From assembly GCA_038503075.1 (NCBI GenBank), contig JBCAML010000021.1:1302001-1366000 (forward strand): a stretch of DNA of 64,000 nucleotides, written 5' to 3'. The notes beneath the pieces were generated by a model. That model worked only from the letters and a program-made list of their open reading frames with translations, ran no database searches and was not told the origin of the DNA. This document shows, one piece after another, positions 31,363-42,598 of the stretch (position 1 is the first letter of the stretch; each line of letters opens with the position of its first letter). The translations under genes and the position numbers were made by a program. The DNA comes from Gyromitra esculenta (taxonomy: Eukaryota; Ascomycota; Pezizomycetes; Pezizales; Discinaceae).

Positions 31363-33244
31363 AATACAACATTTATTAGATAAAAAAAACACCAAGTATG
31401 GCGCATTATATGAAGTATCTAGCTTCTAACTCATTTCTTGAACCCAGGCGATCTATTTAGATTCGGATTGACTTTCTTTCCTACGCCATGGCCTGACCTT
31501 AGTGTCATTTATAACACCTATAGTTTACCCCCCTGCTTAATGCAGGACCTGTTCAGACATACTTTGAATTCCTTCTTCGTATAAGGTTCTCCCTTACTCG
31601 ATTTTTAACAATTCTCCTCGCGTCTCTCGCCCTCTGTGGTCTAGCTCCTACCGGTCTTTACTATATTTGGATGAGCAATAGCAACCCAAATAAAGGGGAA
31701 ACATGTTGAAATGGTAAAAATGCTAAGCTCAAAGTAATGATAACCCTAACCCAAATCTCGGCTTTGCGCTGAAAATTTCAGCAGAAACTGATCAGCCCGC
31801 CACCTCACGCGCGTGTTGCTAGAATTTAACCATAATTGTGCACTAAAATAAGATTTATGGAAGGATAGGCTGGAAGTGAGATAGTCTGATATCTTTAGAT
31901 CTTGCTTAGCGAAGGTGTTTCGCTAGCAGTAAACTTTGGTACATAACTGTATTAGAAAAAAAACACAAGGCTATAAGATAATTACTGTTACTGGCTAGAC
32001 ATTTAAATCTGCAACTCGTACCTAGTATATGCTATACGGTGAGCTCAAGTTTGAAACCCACGATACGCGTGAAATATAAATATTTTGCCGCTGTTGGAGG
32101 AGTTTCCTAATACGGGGCGCCTCCACGGGTGTGGCTTCGGAGTCGGATATGATTGAGAGACAGGTACCCGAGCACACTGGCACTCGGTCACCCAAGAGAG
32201 CTATTTAGATATGGTCCGTATGCCCACCTCTAGCAAGCAAGCCTAGGCGATACAAGCAATCGAGTCTTCTATTCCTCCCTACACGCCCCAATATTACAAC
32301 AGCCGCATAATGTAGTTACGGAGTGGTAGTGTATGAAGCTGCGCGTTTAGAGAAAAGCTACACTGGCAATAATATAAGCACAAAATCAAAGAATAGATAA
32401 ATGTGTATTGCTTGACTCTCTAAATACAGGCGGGGAGATAGTACCATATTTATATTAAAAATTTTCCACCATTATCATGGTTGCTATATCCCAATTCCTG
32501 ATGTGTGGTTACACTTCTTGCTTAGTTACCGCTTTAGGCAACTAAGAACACAAGAGGTGCGGTTGCAACAGCAAGTCCCCAGTTACCTAATTAAATAAGT
32601 GAGGTGCGTAACTCTAGATAGGTATTTCAGCAAAAATAACTTCACATACCATTAACACCCTTTTGCAATCGCCTCAGAGGACTTATTCAATCGTCTGCGA
32701 TCATATATTTTCCCTTTCCTCGGAAGATTTTCTTGCGTGTTGATGGTTGTGAATCCAAGTCCCCATGAATACCCTCCTTCTTGATCCCGTGCCTGAACTC
32801 GCAATACTTCTCGAGGCATTCCAGCTGCTTCAGAAATGCAAGCACTAGACTGTTAATATCACTCACACCCTACCGATTAGCCTAAGGGGAAACGAACATG
32901 AAATCTAGACATCCCCTGTACCACAGAACTATCGGACAACCCGTAGCCTACAACTTCCTTGAGATTTCTTGAACCGTTCCTATTAGGGCCAAGAACGATG
33001 GAGCTGTGGAGGTATACTATCAAGCGTTTGAAGGGCCTCTACATACAATCAAGTAGTTGTATAGTCAGGAAAGTCGATCAACCCGGCACGGGTGTCTCAC
33101 ACGTATGGGCCGTAGGCTTTGCCGAAAGTATACCCTCGTATCCAGTCTAGAAACTTACATTTTGGAGCCCAATCCTAATTCCGAGACAGTGTTCCCTCAA
33201 AACGAACTAGCAGATGCTAGCAAAAGCAACCAGGTCTCGTAATT
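31363..33244. other. Gene-poor AT-rich region
   Basis: Nothing that I can support as gene or RNA. The frames at 32959-33242 are short and without features. Confidence 0.45.
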
Positions 33245-34023
33245 AACATTGTTGAGGCGGCAAAAATGGGCATCCTGGTACATACTTTGTTATATAGGCA
33301 ACACATAAGGCAGTGTTATCCTCATCTTCTCTTTTCACAGAGAATCTCAGAGTGGGCGTCCGTTTAAAGAAATCTTTATCGCGATCACTCGACCTAAATT
33401 GTAAATGCCTAGCATAAATAAGATCTCGCCTAGGGAATGCTCATATACACATCGTCCTTGATCGTGATCATCTGCAGCTAGTTTTATAGTCAGAGCTATT
33501 CATCGGCTTATGACAATAACCGCAGGATTGTAGTTTGATAGTGATCCATTAGAGAGTTAAAATAAAATAATCGCGGTTTCTCCCTAACTCGCAGTAGGGA
33601 ATACGTTCGGTTGTAGCGTTTGGCTGGGATCGCATACACGTGCACACAACATGATATACACTTTGCAATTTGACTACGGCCTACCACACACTTCCCACTA
33701 ACTCGAACATCGAACCAAATACCCCTTGTGCTCGTCGACGTAGAATAACAGGGATCGTGTAGTATCTCATATTCAAGCCGGAGGTTAGTTAAATCCTCAG
33801 CCTGAACGTAGGCCGTTCCAGCTACAAACCTGGAAGACTGGCTATGGCGCGCGCTACCAAGATTTTCCTTTGAGGGACCACCTTCGTAGAAATTGTGCAA
33901 TGAATGCTCCTGCGCGTAGGCTTTTTGAACAGATTTTGTAGGATACTCGCGATCCTTAATGAGTTTATCAGAAGCAGGTGTGAGAAGGTCAGCTAAATAA
34001 GACTTCATATAGCGCGAGTACAC
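33245..34023 (-). pseudogene. DUF7918-like protein, decayed copy 1
   Basis: The frame from 34023 to 33508 matches the other copy at 36716-37459: AYAQEHSLHNFYEGGPSKE against AHVQEHSLYDTYQKGP, then TAYVQAEDLTNLRLEYE against TVYVEAEHLTNFRIECQ. The C-terminal part resumes below 33505 after a sequence like a splice acceptor (DHDQGRC, then AYITKYVPGCPF). Comparison with the second copy shows loss of the conserved middle (IRGVAIRNGRVKEGIRRFQF). DUF7918 is a fungal domain of unknown function; this assignment rests on remembered family motifs and is moderate. The two copies are about 2.7 kb apart on the same strand. Confidence 0.5.
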
Positions 34024-36095
34024 TTAAACCTGGACCACCATTTTCGGTGAGATATCGACACCCACAGCTAACCAAATTCCTTCTGAAAACTGTAAAGCTT
34101 AGAATGATAGTAATGAAGCTCTGCAAGTTTTTGTAGGACATGATTATAAGTGATTGTAGTGTAATAAAACCTCATTTTTGGCTGTAAAAGTTCAGTTTGG
34201 AGCATTATAAGAGATACTGCACATGTGACCAAATATACATGGAGGAACTTTAAATCAAATACCGATTTTAAAGCTTAGTTTCAGCATCAATGCTAATAAA
34301 GTGACTATCTAATAGCATTCTTCTTTAGGAACATTGGTGACTAAAATTCTTAGGTTGAGGGGTTTTCCATAAAATTGAGTGAGGCACCAACCAAGTTTTG
34401 TAAAACAAAGGCGTTCCACATACCAATTTGATTGGTCTAGGTTTAAGCGTGCACGCGCCATAGCCTAGGCTCTGTACACCAGTATTATTTCCGTCATCCA
34501 CCTATCATCATTTGCACGGACGTTTTACTGCTTTCAAAACCAATCACAAACTGAGAACTCGACCCGCTACGCCAGACACGAGGTCAATGACTGCCAAGAA
34601 ACTGAATTATGGACCTCAGACATTGAAAAAACCGGTTTTCGGTGCAGTTTGTTCTCGAAGAATAAGGGAACAGGTTAGCATCAAAGTATCAGCCCACAGA
34701 GAGACCCAACTGAAACACATCCTCGGGGGTACAATCAGGCCTAAATCAAAGTATCAACCAAACAATCCCAACCTTCTGGCAGGGAAAGGATACTCACAAA
34801 TGGGACAGGCTAGAACCAAGTGGGATCCTCAATTATCGCCACTACACTCTTGATAGCGGAACTCTTAGATAATTTGTCACCTACAACCTGCGTTCCTCAA
34901 AATAGGTATTATGGGGTAGGGTGGGAAAACGGGGCCCTGCTTCTGCAGTTGGTCACTTGGTGATCATACTATATTATCAACCTTCACATCCACCGGACAC
35001 TAGTGAAGCACCTATGAGTAGACGACCGAAGATCGCCATGTGAGCCTGGTAATTGGTCGCGTAGAGCCCCCAACTTGACGTCAGAGTGGTTCCAGCCCAC
35101 TAGCCGAGGTGTTATAAAGCCTCAATTCAAGGTATACACCTGCGCCAAAAGTGATACCGGCCCTCAGGCGTAGGATGTTTCACTCCTCTCGGTATGATCG
35201 GCAGTAACTGTTGTCTGGTTAGACTGTTAGTTATACTGCGTAGTACGACGAAGTCAGAGAGAGAGATACTCATTTTGCACGCCTACCAAAACGCAATCGT
35301 GGGACTGCTGTTGAGAATCTTTCAATCGTTCCCGAGAGGCGGTGAGCTGTTGTTGGGAGTGGTTGAGGTGCTGGAGAACTGATTGGCCCCCGTGCTAGGT
35401 CCTAGGGTTGCTGTGTACCTGTATTCTGTAGTCCTAACAAACGACTCATGTGTCATGTGCCAGGTTTTGTCTTGAAAACTAACTTCACTACTTTAACTTA
35501 GTGCCACCATCAATAAAATGCGTGTATGCGTTGGCGCTAGGACCTCAATTCTCCGATGCAAATTGTTTGAGCAGGAGTGGAAGATAGTCAGAAACGGGGA
35601 GCATGGGTTTGATTATCGTGGTAACGGTACGTTGATCATTTCCTTCTATTATCAGGTTCTCTAACGTAGGATACCTACTCCGAGATATACAGAAGTACAC
35701 GATATACCTAAAACCTGACAATTCTCTGCATCAGACAACCATGTCTCAAACCCGTGAACCAAATCTTTTGTGTTGGCTGCTGGTTCTTGTGCTATTCGAC
35801 CTGGTCGGCATCGGTCAAGTAGTAAATTTCTAGGAGCCTTTCAATCGGGAGACTTGATACCAATGAATATCTCCCTGCGCTTCGTTTAATTGAACAAATT
35901 AATATATTCAAACATTTTTTGTGGCTGTGGGACTTGATCCTTCAAAATTCATGTAAAATGCAAATATTCGTGTCACGCAACATCGATAACATTTCCCAGC
36001 TCGGAGAAGAACTGGTTTAACTACATGTAGTTTACGGTCAGATCAATCACTCCATTCCCATCTCCGTTTCCCCCAGAAGTTCTCCTGCGTTTGGA
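34024..36095. other. Gene-poor region with traces of segmental duplication
   Basis: No gene supported. Short stretches here resemble DNA upstream of the second DUF7918 copy: CGCTACGCCAGACACGAGGTCAA at about 34565 against a near-identical stretch at about 37600, and GCTAGGACCTCAATTCT at about 35538 against about 37710. The two DUF7918 neighbourhoods therefore derive from one duplicated segment. Confidence 0.45.
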
Positions 36096-36538
36096 TTGGG
36101 AATCCTCCACATATCCATGAGCACTACCCCTACCAATCTCACGTTTGAGCTTACGGTATTGGTCGAGGGATTCCAGTTGGCCCTAAAGGTTGAGCAACAG
36201 ACAGTTAATATTAATCAAGTTGATGAGACAAACGGCTTAGAAAAGGACGAACCCGAAGCCTTGCCATCTCTTGCGCTATGGCACTTTCTGACAGCCCATC
36301 ATCTACAACTTCCTTGGAATTTTTCAAACCATTGTATCCAGGGACCGAGGATGGCGGGGGAACGGACAGCCCACCAGTTGGGACTTCCTTGGAATTTTTC
36401 GAACTGCCATATCTAGGGACTGAGGATGGCGGGGGAGCGGACAGCCCACCAGCTGGAATTTCCTTGGAATTTCTCGAACTGCCATATCCAGGAACTAAGG
36501 ATGGCGGGGGAGTGCAAGGTATAAGTCCAAGGGATTGA
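36096..36538 (+). repeat. 75-bp in-frame tandem repeat with uncertain reading frame
   Basis: Nearly three copies of a 75-bp unit (about 36309-36530). The unit is 25 codons with no stop in one frame and would read as SLEFFELPYxGTEDGGG followed by xDSPPxG. Just upstream an ATG-started frame (36096) runs in a different phase with a plausible 60-residue N-terminal part. Either an undetected splice or a frameshift separates them, or only the repeat is open by chance. I do not recognise a protein family. Confidence 0.4.
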
Positions 36539-36715
36539 AGCGCTTCTACACGCAGTTAGGCAGCTGCAAAAAACAGACAAGCACTACCTGTTTTAGGAAG
36601 TTTCTCACGTTTAGATCTATATAAAATACGAAAGCAAGCATACGGCTTAGCGATAGTATCGAATTTACGCGTTGTTACCCGAGAACCCTCCGAAGCTTTT
36701 CCTTTGGGCCCTAGC

Positions 36716-37459
36716 CTAACGTTTGGGTAGCGTTTTCAAAAAAGGATTAGCAATAGTAAATGCTAGTGAAATTAGGAGTAATGAGCATTTTGGCACATAC
36801 TTAGTTATATGGGTGATACCTCTACCCTTAACCTCTTTTTCACGCACCGTTTCTCCGAATAATTTCTCAGTAGATGTTTTTTGTTGTGGGAAACTCTTAT
36901 CTTTCTTAACGCGCATCAGTCTCGCCCGCATAGCGTAGATAACGATCTCGCCAACTCCGGCCAACTCACGGTCATTCACAGGTCTTCCTTGGTCAGGAAC
37001 ATCCACTACTCTTATAGTTAGGCCTATTCACCGGTTAAAACAGAGGTTATATGAGATAGTACCCAATGAGACATCAGAGAACTGAAACCTTCGAATCCCT
37101 TCTTTCACCCGCCCGTTGCGAATGGCTACGCCTCGAATTTTTGCCTTAGGCGAGTACTGCGCAACAAGGTGGTTACAATCTACACGTTTTCCGTCGATGT
37201 GAACTTCGAAAGACACTCTGTTTCTGGCGGTAGTATACCGGTATCCACGCAGTGTTTGGCACTCAATCCGAAAGTTAGTCAAGTGCTCAGCTTCAACGTA
37301 AACTGTCTCGGCTGTAGACCTGGACGGCGTTAACTGGTGGTTGCCACTTGGAGCTGGGTATTCCTTCAAACGGCCCTTTCTGGTATGTATCGTACAGCGA
37401 ATGTTCTTGTACGTGGGCATTTTGAACCGTATCTGCGGAGTTGTCGCGATCTTTGACAA
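36716..37459 (-). pseudogene. DUF7918-like protein, copy 2 (probable single frameshift)
   Basis: Exon 1 runs to about 37055 and ends at a GTACTA donor. An intron of about 43 bp ending GTGAATAG (phase 1) leads into TIRVVDVPDQGRPVNDREL... and KEVKGRGITHITKYV, the conserved C-terminal motif. The core VSFEVHIDGKRVD and IRGVAIRNGRVKEGIRRFQF fit the fungal DUF7918 domain as I know it. At about 37380 the frame that matches copy 1 upstream (VQEHSLYDTYQKGP) and the frame used downstream (KEYPAPSG) differ, so one small indel is likely. The protein could instead start at a later Met and be expressed. Function unknown. Confidence 0.55.
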
Positions 37460-37500
37460 GTCTGCCGAAGTGAGAGGTTGGGAAGGCCGACTAAATAAGG

Positions 37501-39077
37501 ATTGGATTCATAACTCGAAGCCTGTACAGGAGTATTATTCCAATGCCCACACGCACAGACGTTTAACTATGCGGAAAGCAAGCCATAAGCCAAGAAACTG
37601 ACTCGCTACGTCAGACATGAGGTCAACGATGCTAGGTATGGAATTGATTCCCAGAACTAACATCATTGCGTAGGTCTACTCTAGCACTACTTCCAACAAA
37701 ATACTTGTATGCTCCGCTAGGACCTCAATTCTTAGTTAGGAATATGTTGACGAGGAAAGGTTGAACAAGGAGATAGGGCGATGGTCGTGTGAGATGACAC
37801 TAGGCAGAGTGGGGATAACCAAGTATGACAGGTTGGGATGGATAGTAGTAGAAAAAGGGGGATCGGAAGAGATGATAGGGAAGTCGTGGATCAAGATGAT
37901 GGAGATGGTAGTGGAGAAAAAGATAAGAAACGAGGTGATCAGATGATAAATTATTTTGTGTTTACCACTTTGGGCAGAGAAGGTAGACGTCCAGCATTAC
38001 GGAAATGCGGTTAGGATATGTTAGTTGGATTTATATTTTGTTTTTTTGCGAGTGCTAGTTAGTTTTTTGTTTTTTTAAGAGTGCCATAACCTTCGGGTTG
38101 AATGTACCTAATGTATAAACAACAACAATTCTCAGTTCAGTCGTCCCGGCAGGGGTGGGAGATAGACATGAGCGAGGAGCGTGTGTTTGATCGTGCTACT
38201 GATGAAATACCTATAGTTTTTTTCTATCCTTACGATATCTAGAGTACTCCAATATAAATAAAATTATATGTGGCCTCCGAAGCTCAACAATCCCCAGCTA
38301 GCAGCAGAGTATCGTGCTGTGGCGGCCCAGTTCTCCGAGGCTTTCGCAAACAGTTTACTTGTTGCAACATATTCCTTTCTCACCATTCGGCTTTGTGCAC
38401 AAAATCGAATGTTTGATGTTCGTTAAACCACATGCAATGCGGATGTTTGCCCCACCGCCCTGCGCTGCTGTAGGAGCTTGCCGCCTTGATCCTTACCATA
38501 GTCTCACAAGTGATATCATTCTTCTAACTACTATTCAACATCCACCATCCACCAAAAACAAACAGCAGGCCCAAGCGGAAAAATCTAACAGCTAATTGAT
38601 ACTGGGTGGGCAAGTTTGTGCGATTAATAGCGATCAATATCCCGGTACCGAGCTCCGGATAATCTTCTCCAAGTGTGTTCATATGCGGATTTGTGATCTC
38701 GAGGTTTTAGTGATAGTTTTAGGGATGTTATGTCACTAAAGTTAGCCTAGCTCAAGCCTCGAAGTAGTTTTCGGGATCTGAGTACAGCCCAGCAAAAGAT
38801 TTGTCTGGAAGTCGATCACCGAAGAATGGAAACTTCTAGCAAGGTTTGGTTTGCCCAACATCTATTGGCTGGGGTTATCGGAATTGATATCGCTGCAAGA
38901 GATATACCGCCCCACTTAGACATGATTGCCCTCAATGAAGCGAACGGGTACTATGTAGTAGGTAATGCTTCTCCAAGTCTAAGGATCCCTATTGGTCGAC
39001 CAATTCCAAGTATTTCTGCAGCAAACCACACACCCTGTCCAATTCTCCAATCAAAGCAAGCCCCCTTATGCCTACCA
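37501..39077. other. Intergenic; possible tail of a non-LTR element near 38090-38130
   Basis: T-rich runs at 38040-38080 and the end GTACCTAATGTATAAACAACAACAA (given as positions 38104-38128) look like the 3' end of a LINE or SINE, but no coding remnant or TSD was found. No gene supported. Confidence 0.3.
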
Positions 39078-39458
39078 TCACTTACCCTCCTCCCCCTGCC
39101 CCCTCACCTGATCCCAAACACTCACAACCTCCTCCTCCGTAAACCGATGCGTCAGCTTCCTGACCTCCTCCTCCACGCCCCCGCCATGGCCACCCACGGT
39201 GCGCGCAACATGAATCACCGGTACATCAAACTCCTGCCCAAGCATCAGCCGTATCACCCACCCAGTCCTAGCGGAAATGCCCACATAAACATCCTTCCAC
39301 CGCTCCTGCCCTTTCTCCATCACATCGATCTCCCTGAACTCAAATGGGCGCAACTTCCACGCCTGCGCGAGGTTGTCCCGTGCAGTCGTGCACAGCCCAC
39401 AGCTGGCGCGGGTAAAGAGCGTGATATGGATCGGGAGGCGTGGGAGGATCTTTGACAT
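39078..39458 (-). CDS. Glutaredoxin-like (DUF836-type) thioredoxin-fold protein
   Basis: A small thiol-redox protein of the glutaredoxin-like group that includes yeast YDR286C. It contains HITLFTRASCGLC with a CxxC active-site motif, FREIDV, and FDVPVIHV, the cis-Pro segment. A 51-bp segment (39284-39234, GTGGGC...GGGCAG) between KDVY and EFDVPVIHV is best read as an intron. Because its length is a multiple of three the frame stays open if it is retained. The Met at 39458 (MSKILPRLP) is the likely start; an in-frame ATG at 39536 would add 26 residues. A cluster of GATA motifs lies 200-250 bp upstream. Confidence 0.75.
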   Translation of the reverse strand: MSKILPRLPIHITLFTRASCGLCTTARDNLAQAWKLRPFEFREIDVMEKGQERWKDVYVGISARTGWVIRLMLGQEFDVPVIHVARTVGGHGGGVEEEVRKLTHRFTEEEVVSVWDQVRGQGEEGK

Positions 39459-39663
39459 GGTTGAGCGTGGACATGTGGTTGGTGAAACGGCTCGGAAGTG
39501 AGATGTGGTTGGGATGCGTAACCCTAGCCCATGCAACCACCACCAACTAGCCAGCCACTAACTACATGTACTAGTAACTGCAGGTCCAAGCTCCCATGCA
39601 TAGGGAGATTAAAGTCCGATTTTGAGCCGCAGAGACGGACGTGGAGAGCCTCATGCGGTCTAA

Positions 39664-39712
39664 GATAAGGTAGGCGACGATAAGATAAGATAGGACACGA
39701 TAAGATAAGATT
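39664..39712. promoter_or_regulatory. Cluster of six GATA motifs
   Basis: Six GATA cores within 49 bp, five of them GATAAG or GATAGG type, at 39664, 39679, 39684, 39689, 39699 and 39704. Fungal GATA factors (AreA, SreA, WC classes) bind HGATAR sites. The cluster is upstream of the glutaredoxin-like gene. It may also be a simple repeat without function. Confidence 0.45.
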
Positions 39713-40121
39713 GTAGTTGGGTGACTTCTTGTGACTGAGCAGATCTGTGGCTATCGATATGATCATAATCGAGCCCCACATTCTCATTTTCAGCTAGACA
39801 TTCTTGTTCGCCCCGCTGGTGGTTTCTCACCCATTTTATTAGAACATATCACTCACAACGGCCACTGGCAAGAATGTCGGCAACGTATCGCCCTCATCAG
39901 TCCATTTCTTATTAGATATATCCAGATTCCATCTGATCCCTCGATTCGCCAGCAATCAGGACCACACCATCTCAGCCAAATAACGAAGCCAACGCAAACA
40001 TATGAAATCCTGCTGGTTTCTGATAGCAATTTATCGAAAATAAACCAAGTCCCAAGCCTCGCCAGCATGGTAAATACAAGTACACCTAACGCCCCCAAAC
40101 CAAATACTCCAATCCCACGCC

Positions 40122-41510
40122 TCACTCCTCCACCACCAGCTCCTCCTGCAACTGCAGCTGTCCAAACATCTCAACCGGCGCCTCGCTCCTATAGTTATCA
40201 CAAACCACCTTTCCCAGCCTCATCAAGATCTTCCCTCGCTCCAGTCCACGCTCTGAAATACACTTCCTCAGCTCATCCGCATTAGCACCCTCACAGCCCT
40301 TGGCGCACTTCACGGTCATCTCCTTCAACACCAACCACTCCGCGTCCATCAACAGCTTCTGACAGACCCTCAGCTCCCCAGCACACTTCAACACCAATTT
40401 CGTGATCCCCTTCGACCTCCCTCCCAACACCTCGCAAAAGCCCGCTCTCCGTCCATCATCCACAGGCTTAAATGACAGCGGCCCCACCTCCACCCTAACC
40501 TCCCTTAGTGCGCCAGTACACCCCTTCATAAACGCATACACCACGTCCGCCCCCGTCTTCAGCTCCACCACCTCGACCCGCGGCACCGCTCTCGCCAACA
40601 GCTCCCCCACCACGCTCTCCAACATAGCCGGCCTCCTCACCGGCGCATCCAGCACCAAGACCTTCACGCGCAGCACCCGGCCGTCGTCCAGCATCGCCAG
40701 CACCTCCTGCAGCCGCCTCGCGACCCTCTCCCCCTCTTGAAACGACGGCGAATTCGCCATCTCCAGCTTCTCGATACGCAGCTCCAGCAGCCCCCCTCCG
40801 CCCTCCCCACCACCGCCCCCCCACGGCGCCACCTGCAGCAGCGCCGCAAACTGCGTCAGAAACCCGACCATCCGGAAATCGCGGAACGTCACCGCCCTGA
40901 TCGTGCGCAGCGAGGACGCGGCGATGTGTGCCAGGAACTCGGTATGGAAGTTGCTGGGGACGTCAGCGTACTTGCGCGTGCGCGGCTGCGTCAGGACTAG
41001 CTCCGTGAGCGCCGTGCAGTTCCCGAGGACGCTGTAGATCCAGGGTGTCGGGCTGCTGGGCGTCGGTGGCGCGGGGGGGTTCGTGATTGCGCTGAGATCC
41101 AGGTTCTTCAGCGGGTACGGCGGGAAGGCAGCGTCTTTATCGGGCGGGGGGGAAGCGAGGTTGTAGGGTTGGGGGACGGCAGGGTTTGAGATGCTGCGGT
41201 CGGGGTACGGGATGGTTAGGGAGCGGGCTTTGAAGGTTTCGGCGTGGCGGTACTCGGGCGCGCACACGGTCAGGGAGCGGACGTTGGAGGCGATGGCGGG
41301 GAAGTCTGCCAGCAGGCGTTCTAGTTTTCCGGAGGTGGCGGCGGTGGTGATGTCGCTGTAGATGAACGAAACGCAGACTGTGCGCAGCAGACTGCAGGTC
41401 TGGGCGAGGTTCAGGAGGTCCCTTGGTGGCGCTGGAGAGACGGGGACTGCGCCGAGGACGAAGTGGATTATTGCATCGAGAAGCTCGCGGGGGATGGCGA
41501 GGAGGGACAT
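40122..41510 (-). CDS. F-box-like protein, 462 aa
   Basis: Single exon, ATG at 41510, stop at 40122. The N-terminus LLAIPRELLDAIIHFVLG...LLNLAQTCSLLRTVCVSFIYSDI is an F-box. The rest is a Leu-rich, irregular fold with segments like LTELVLTQPR and ITKLVLKCAGEL, as in fungal F-box/LRR-like proteins, plus a Gly-rich loop near residue 235. It would act as a substrate adaptor for an SCF ubiquitin ligase; the target is unknown. The gene is GC-rich, which explains long antisense frames over the same DNA. Confidence 0.75.
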   Translation of the reverse strand: MSLLAIPRELLDAIIHFVLGAVPVSPAPPRDLLNLAQTCSLLRTVCVSFIYSDITTAATSGKLERLLADFPAIASNVRSLTVCAPEYRHAETFKARSLTIPYPDRSISNPAVPQPYNLASPPPDKDAAFPPYPLKNLDLSAITNPPAPPTPSSPTPWIYSVLGNCTALTELVLTQPRTRKYADVPSNFHTEFLAHIAASSLRTIRAVTFRDFRMVGFLTQFAALLQVAPWGGGGGEGGGGLLELRIEKLEMANSPSFQEGERVARRLQEVLAMLDDGRVLRVKVLVLDAPVRRPAMLESVVGELLARAVPRVEVVELKTGADVVYAFMKGCTGALREVRVEVGPLSFKPVDDGRRAGFCEVLGGRSKGITKLVLKCAGELRVCQKLLMDAEWLVLKEMTVKCAKGCEGANADELRKCISERGLERGKILMRLGKVVCDNYRSEAPVEMFGQLQLQEELVVEE

Positions 41511-42316
41511 GGCTGCGAGCTCGCTTGCTCTGCAGAGAGAATGGGCAGGCGAGGGTTTTCTTATTTATTTCCATGCCTGCTCCATCCGCCTACGCACAAG
41601 ACGGAGCACCAGACAGAGGCCAGACTGCCCCCGAACCAGGCATTTCACGAGTGGGGTTGATTCCCTGCTTTTTTTGGTGCTCACACACTCGCCCGGTGAG
41701 TCACCGTCGCGTCCTTCATGCGATAGCGGGGCGTGGCTGCAGGGGAGACGCGTTGGAAATGAGTCAGTCACGTGCGGAGCCCGCGTGTTTCGTGTTACCC
41801 GGTATCCCAGCTGCGCCACGACTGGCTGGACAAGAAGCACTATCTGCACCAGGGCTTGGCGGGGGGGGGAAGAGGGCTGGGGATGACTGGTTGGGGGTTG
41901 GGGGAGAGGGAGGGAGAGCGCCGAGTGATGGGCTGTGCAGAGCTTCATGGAGTGTCACTCGGGGAACACGGGGGGGTATATGGAGCGATGGCATATAGGG
42001 CGGTGGTATTACAAGTACATGTAGTTGGCGTAGAAACAGTAGACGTCCAGTCCACCCCCGAGAAGCCAGTTCAGCACCACGAACCAGGCAGTGTCCGCAA
42101 GAGAAAGGACAACCCTATGCAAGCTCTCCACGCTAACAAAACCCATTCTGCGACAATCCACCCGGCACCCGGTATCGCCCAGCAACACGTGATGTGATAT
42201 CCACTCGACCACCTCACCTTCATCCCGTCCCCGTCAACAGTCCATCCGTCCCATCCCCCATCAACAGTATCTCTCATCCTCCTCCAGCCACCCCCCACCC
42301 CCCTCCACCCCACAAA
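41511..42316. other. Intergenic region between divergent genes
   Basis: About 800 bp separating the start of the minus-strand F-box gene from the plus-strand SAM-like gene; probably holds both promoters. The open frames across it are GC-driven and carry no domain. Confidence 0.5.
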
Positions 42317-42598
42317 ATGCTCCCCCCATCACCAAACCCCCCACGCCCAGTCCCCTCCCCCGCCGCCATCAAGGCCTGGGACTCGCTCGACCTGACCCGC
42401 TACCTGAGCGCGATGTACCGCGACAACCTCGACGGCGACGTGTACCACTGTCTGCGCAACTACCACATCACGGGATCGTGGTTCCTCTATCTGCGCGAGG
42501 AGGACTACATCAACTGGCGGTTCACGCCCGCGGAGGCGAAGATCCTGGTGCACGAAGCGAGGATGATTGAGGGGGGGGAGCTGGGCTTGGCTGCGTGA
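42317..42598 (+). CDS. Small protein with SAM-like helical domain (93 aa)
   Basis: The frame is open from 42194, but the ATG at 42317 gives a compact protein: a Pro-rich start and then AWDSLDLTRYLSAMYRDNLDGDVYHCLRNYHITGSW...EEDYINWRFTPAEAKILVHEAR (quoted in pieces). It resembles a sterile alpha motif fold, with the typical LTRYL and the final helix ILVHEAR. SAM domains mediate protein or RNA contacts. The assignment is by pattern only. Single exon; no signal peptide. Confidence 0.55.
   Translation: MLPPSPNPPRPVPSPAAIKAWDSLDLTRYLSAMYRDNLDGDVYHCLRNYHITGSWFLYLREEDYINWRFTPAEAKILVHEARMIEGGELGLAA

Noticed and set aside
38040..38130. 3' end of a LINE
   Set aside because: T-rich runs and a CAACAACAA end are suggestive, but there is no coding remnant or TSD; kept only as a remark.
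38826..39455. 209-codon plus-strand frame
   Set aside because: Its second half is antisense to the glutaredoxin-like gene and the protein shows no domain; a GC-driven shadow.
41362..42197. Long frames on both strands between the F-box and SAM-like genes
   Set aside because: Overlapping frames in several phases with low-complexity products; explained by base composition.
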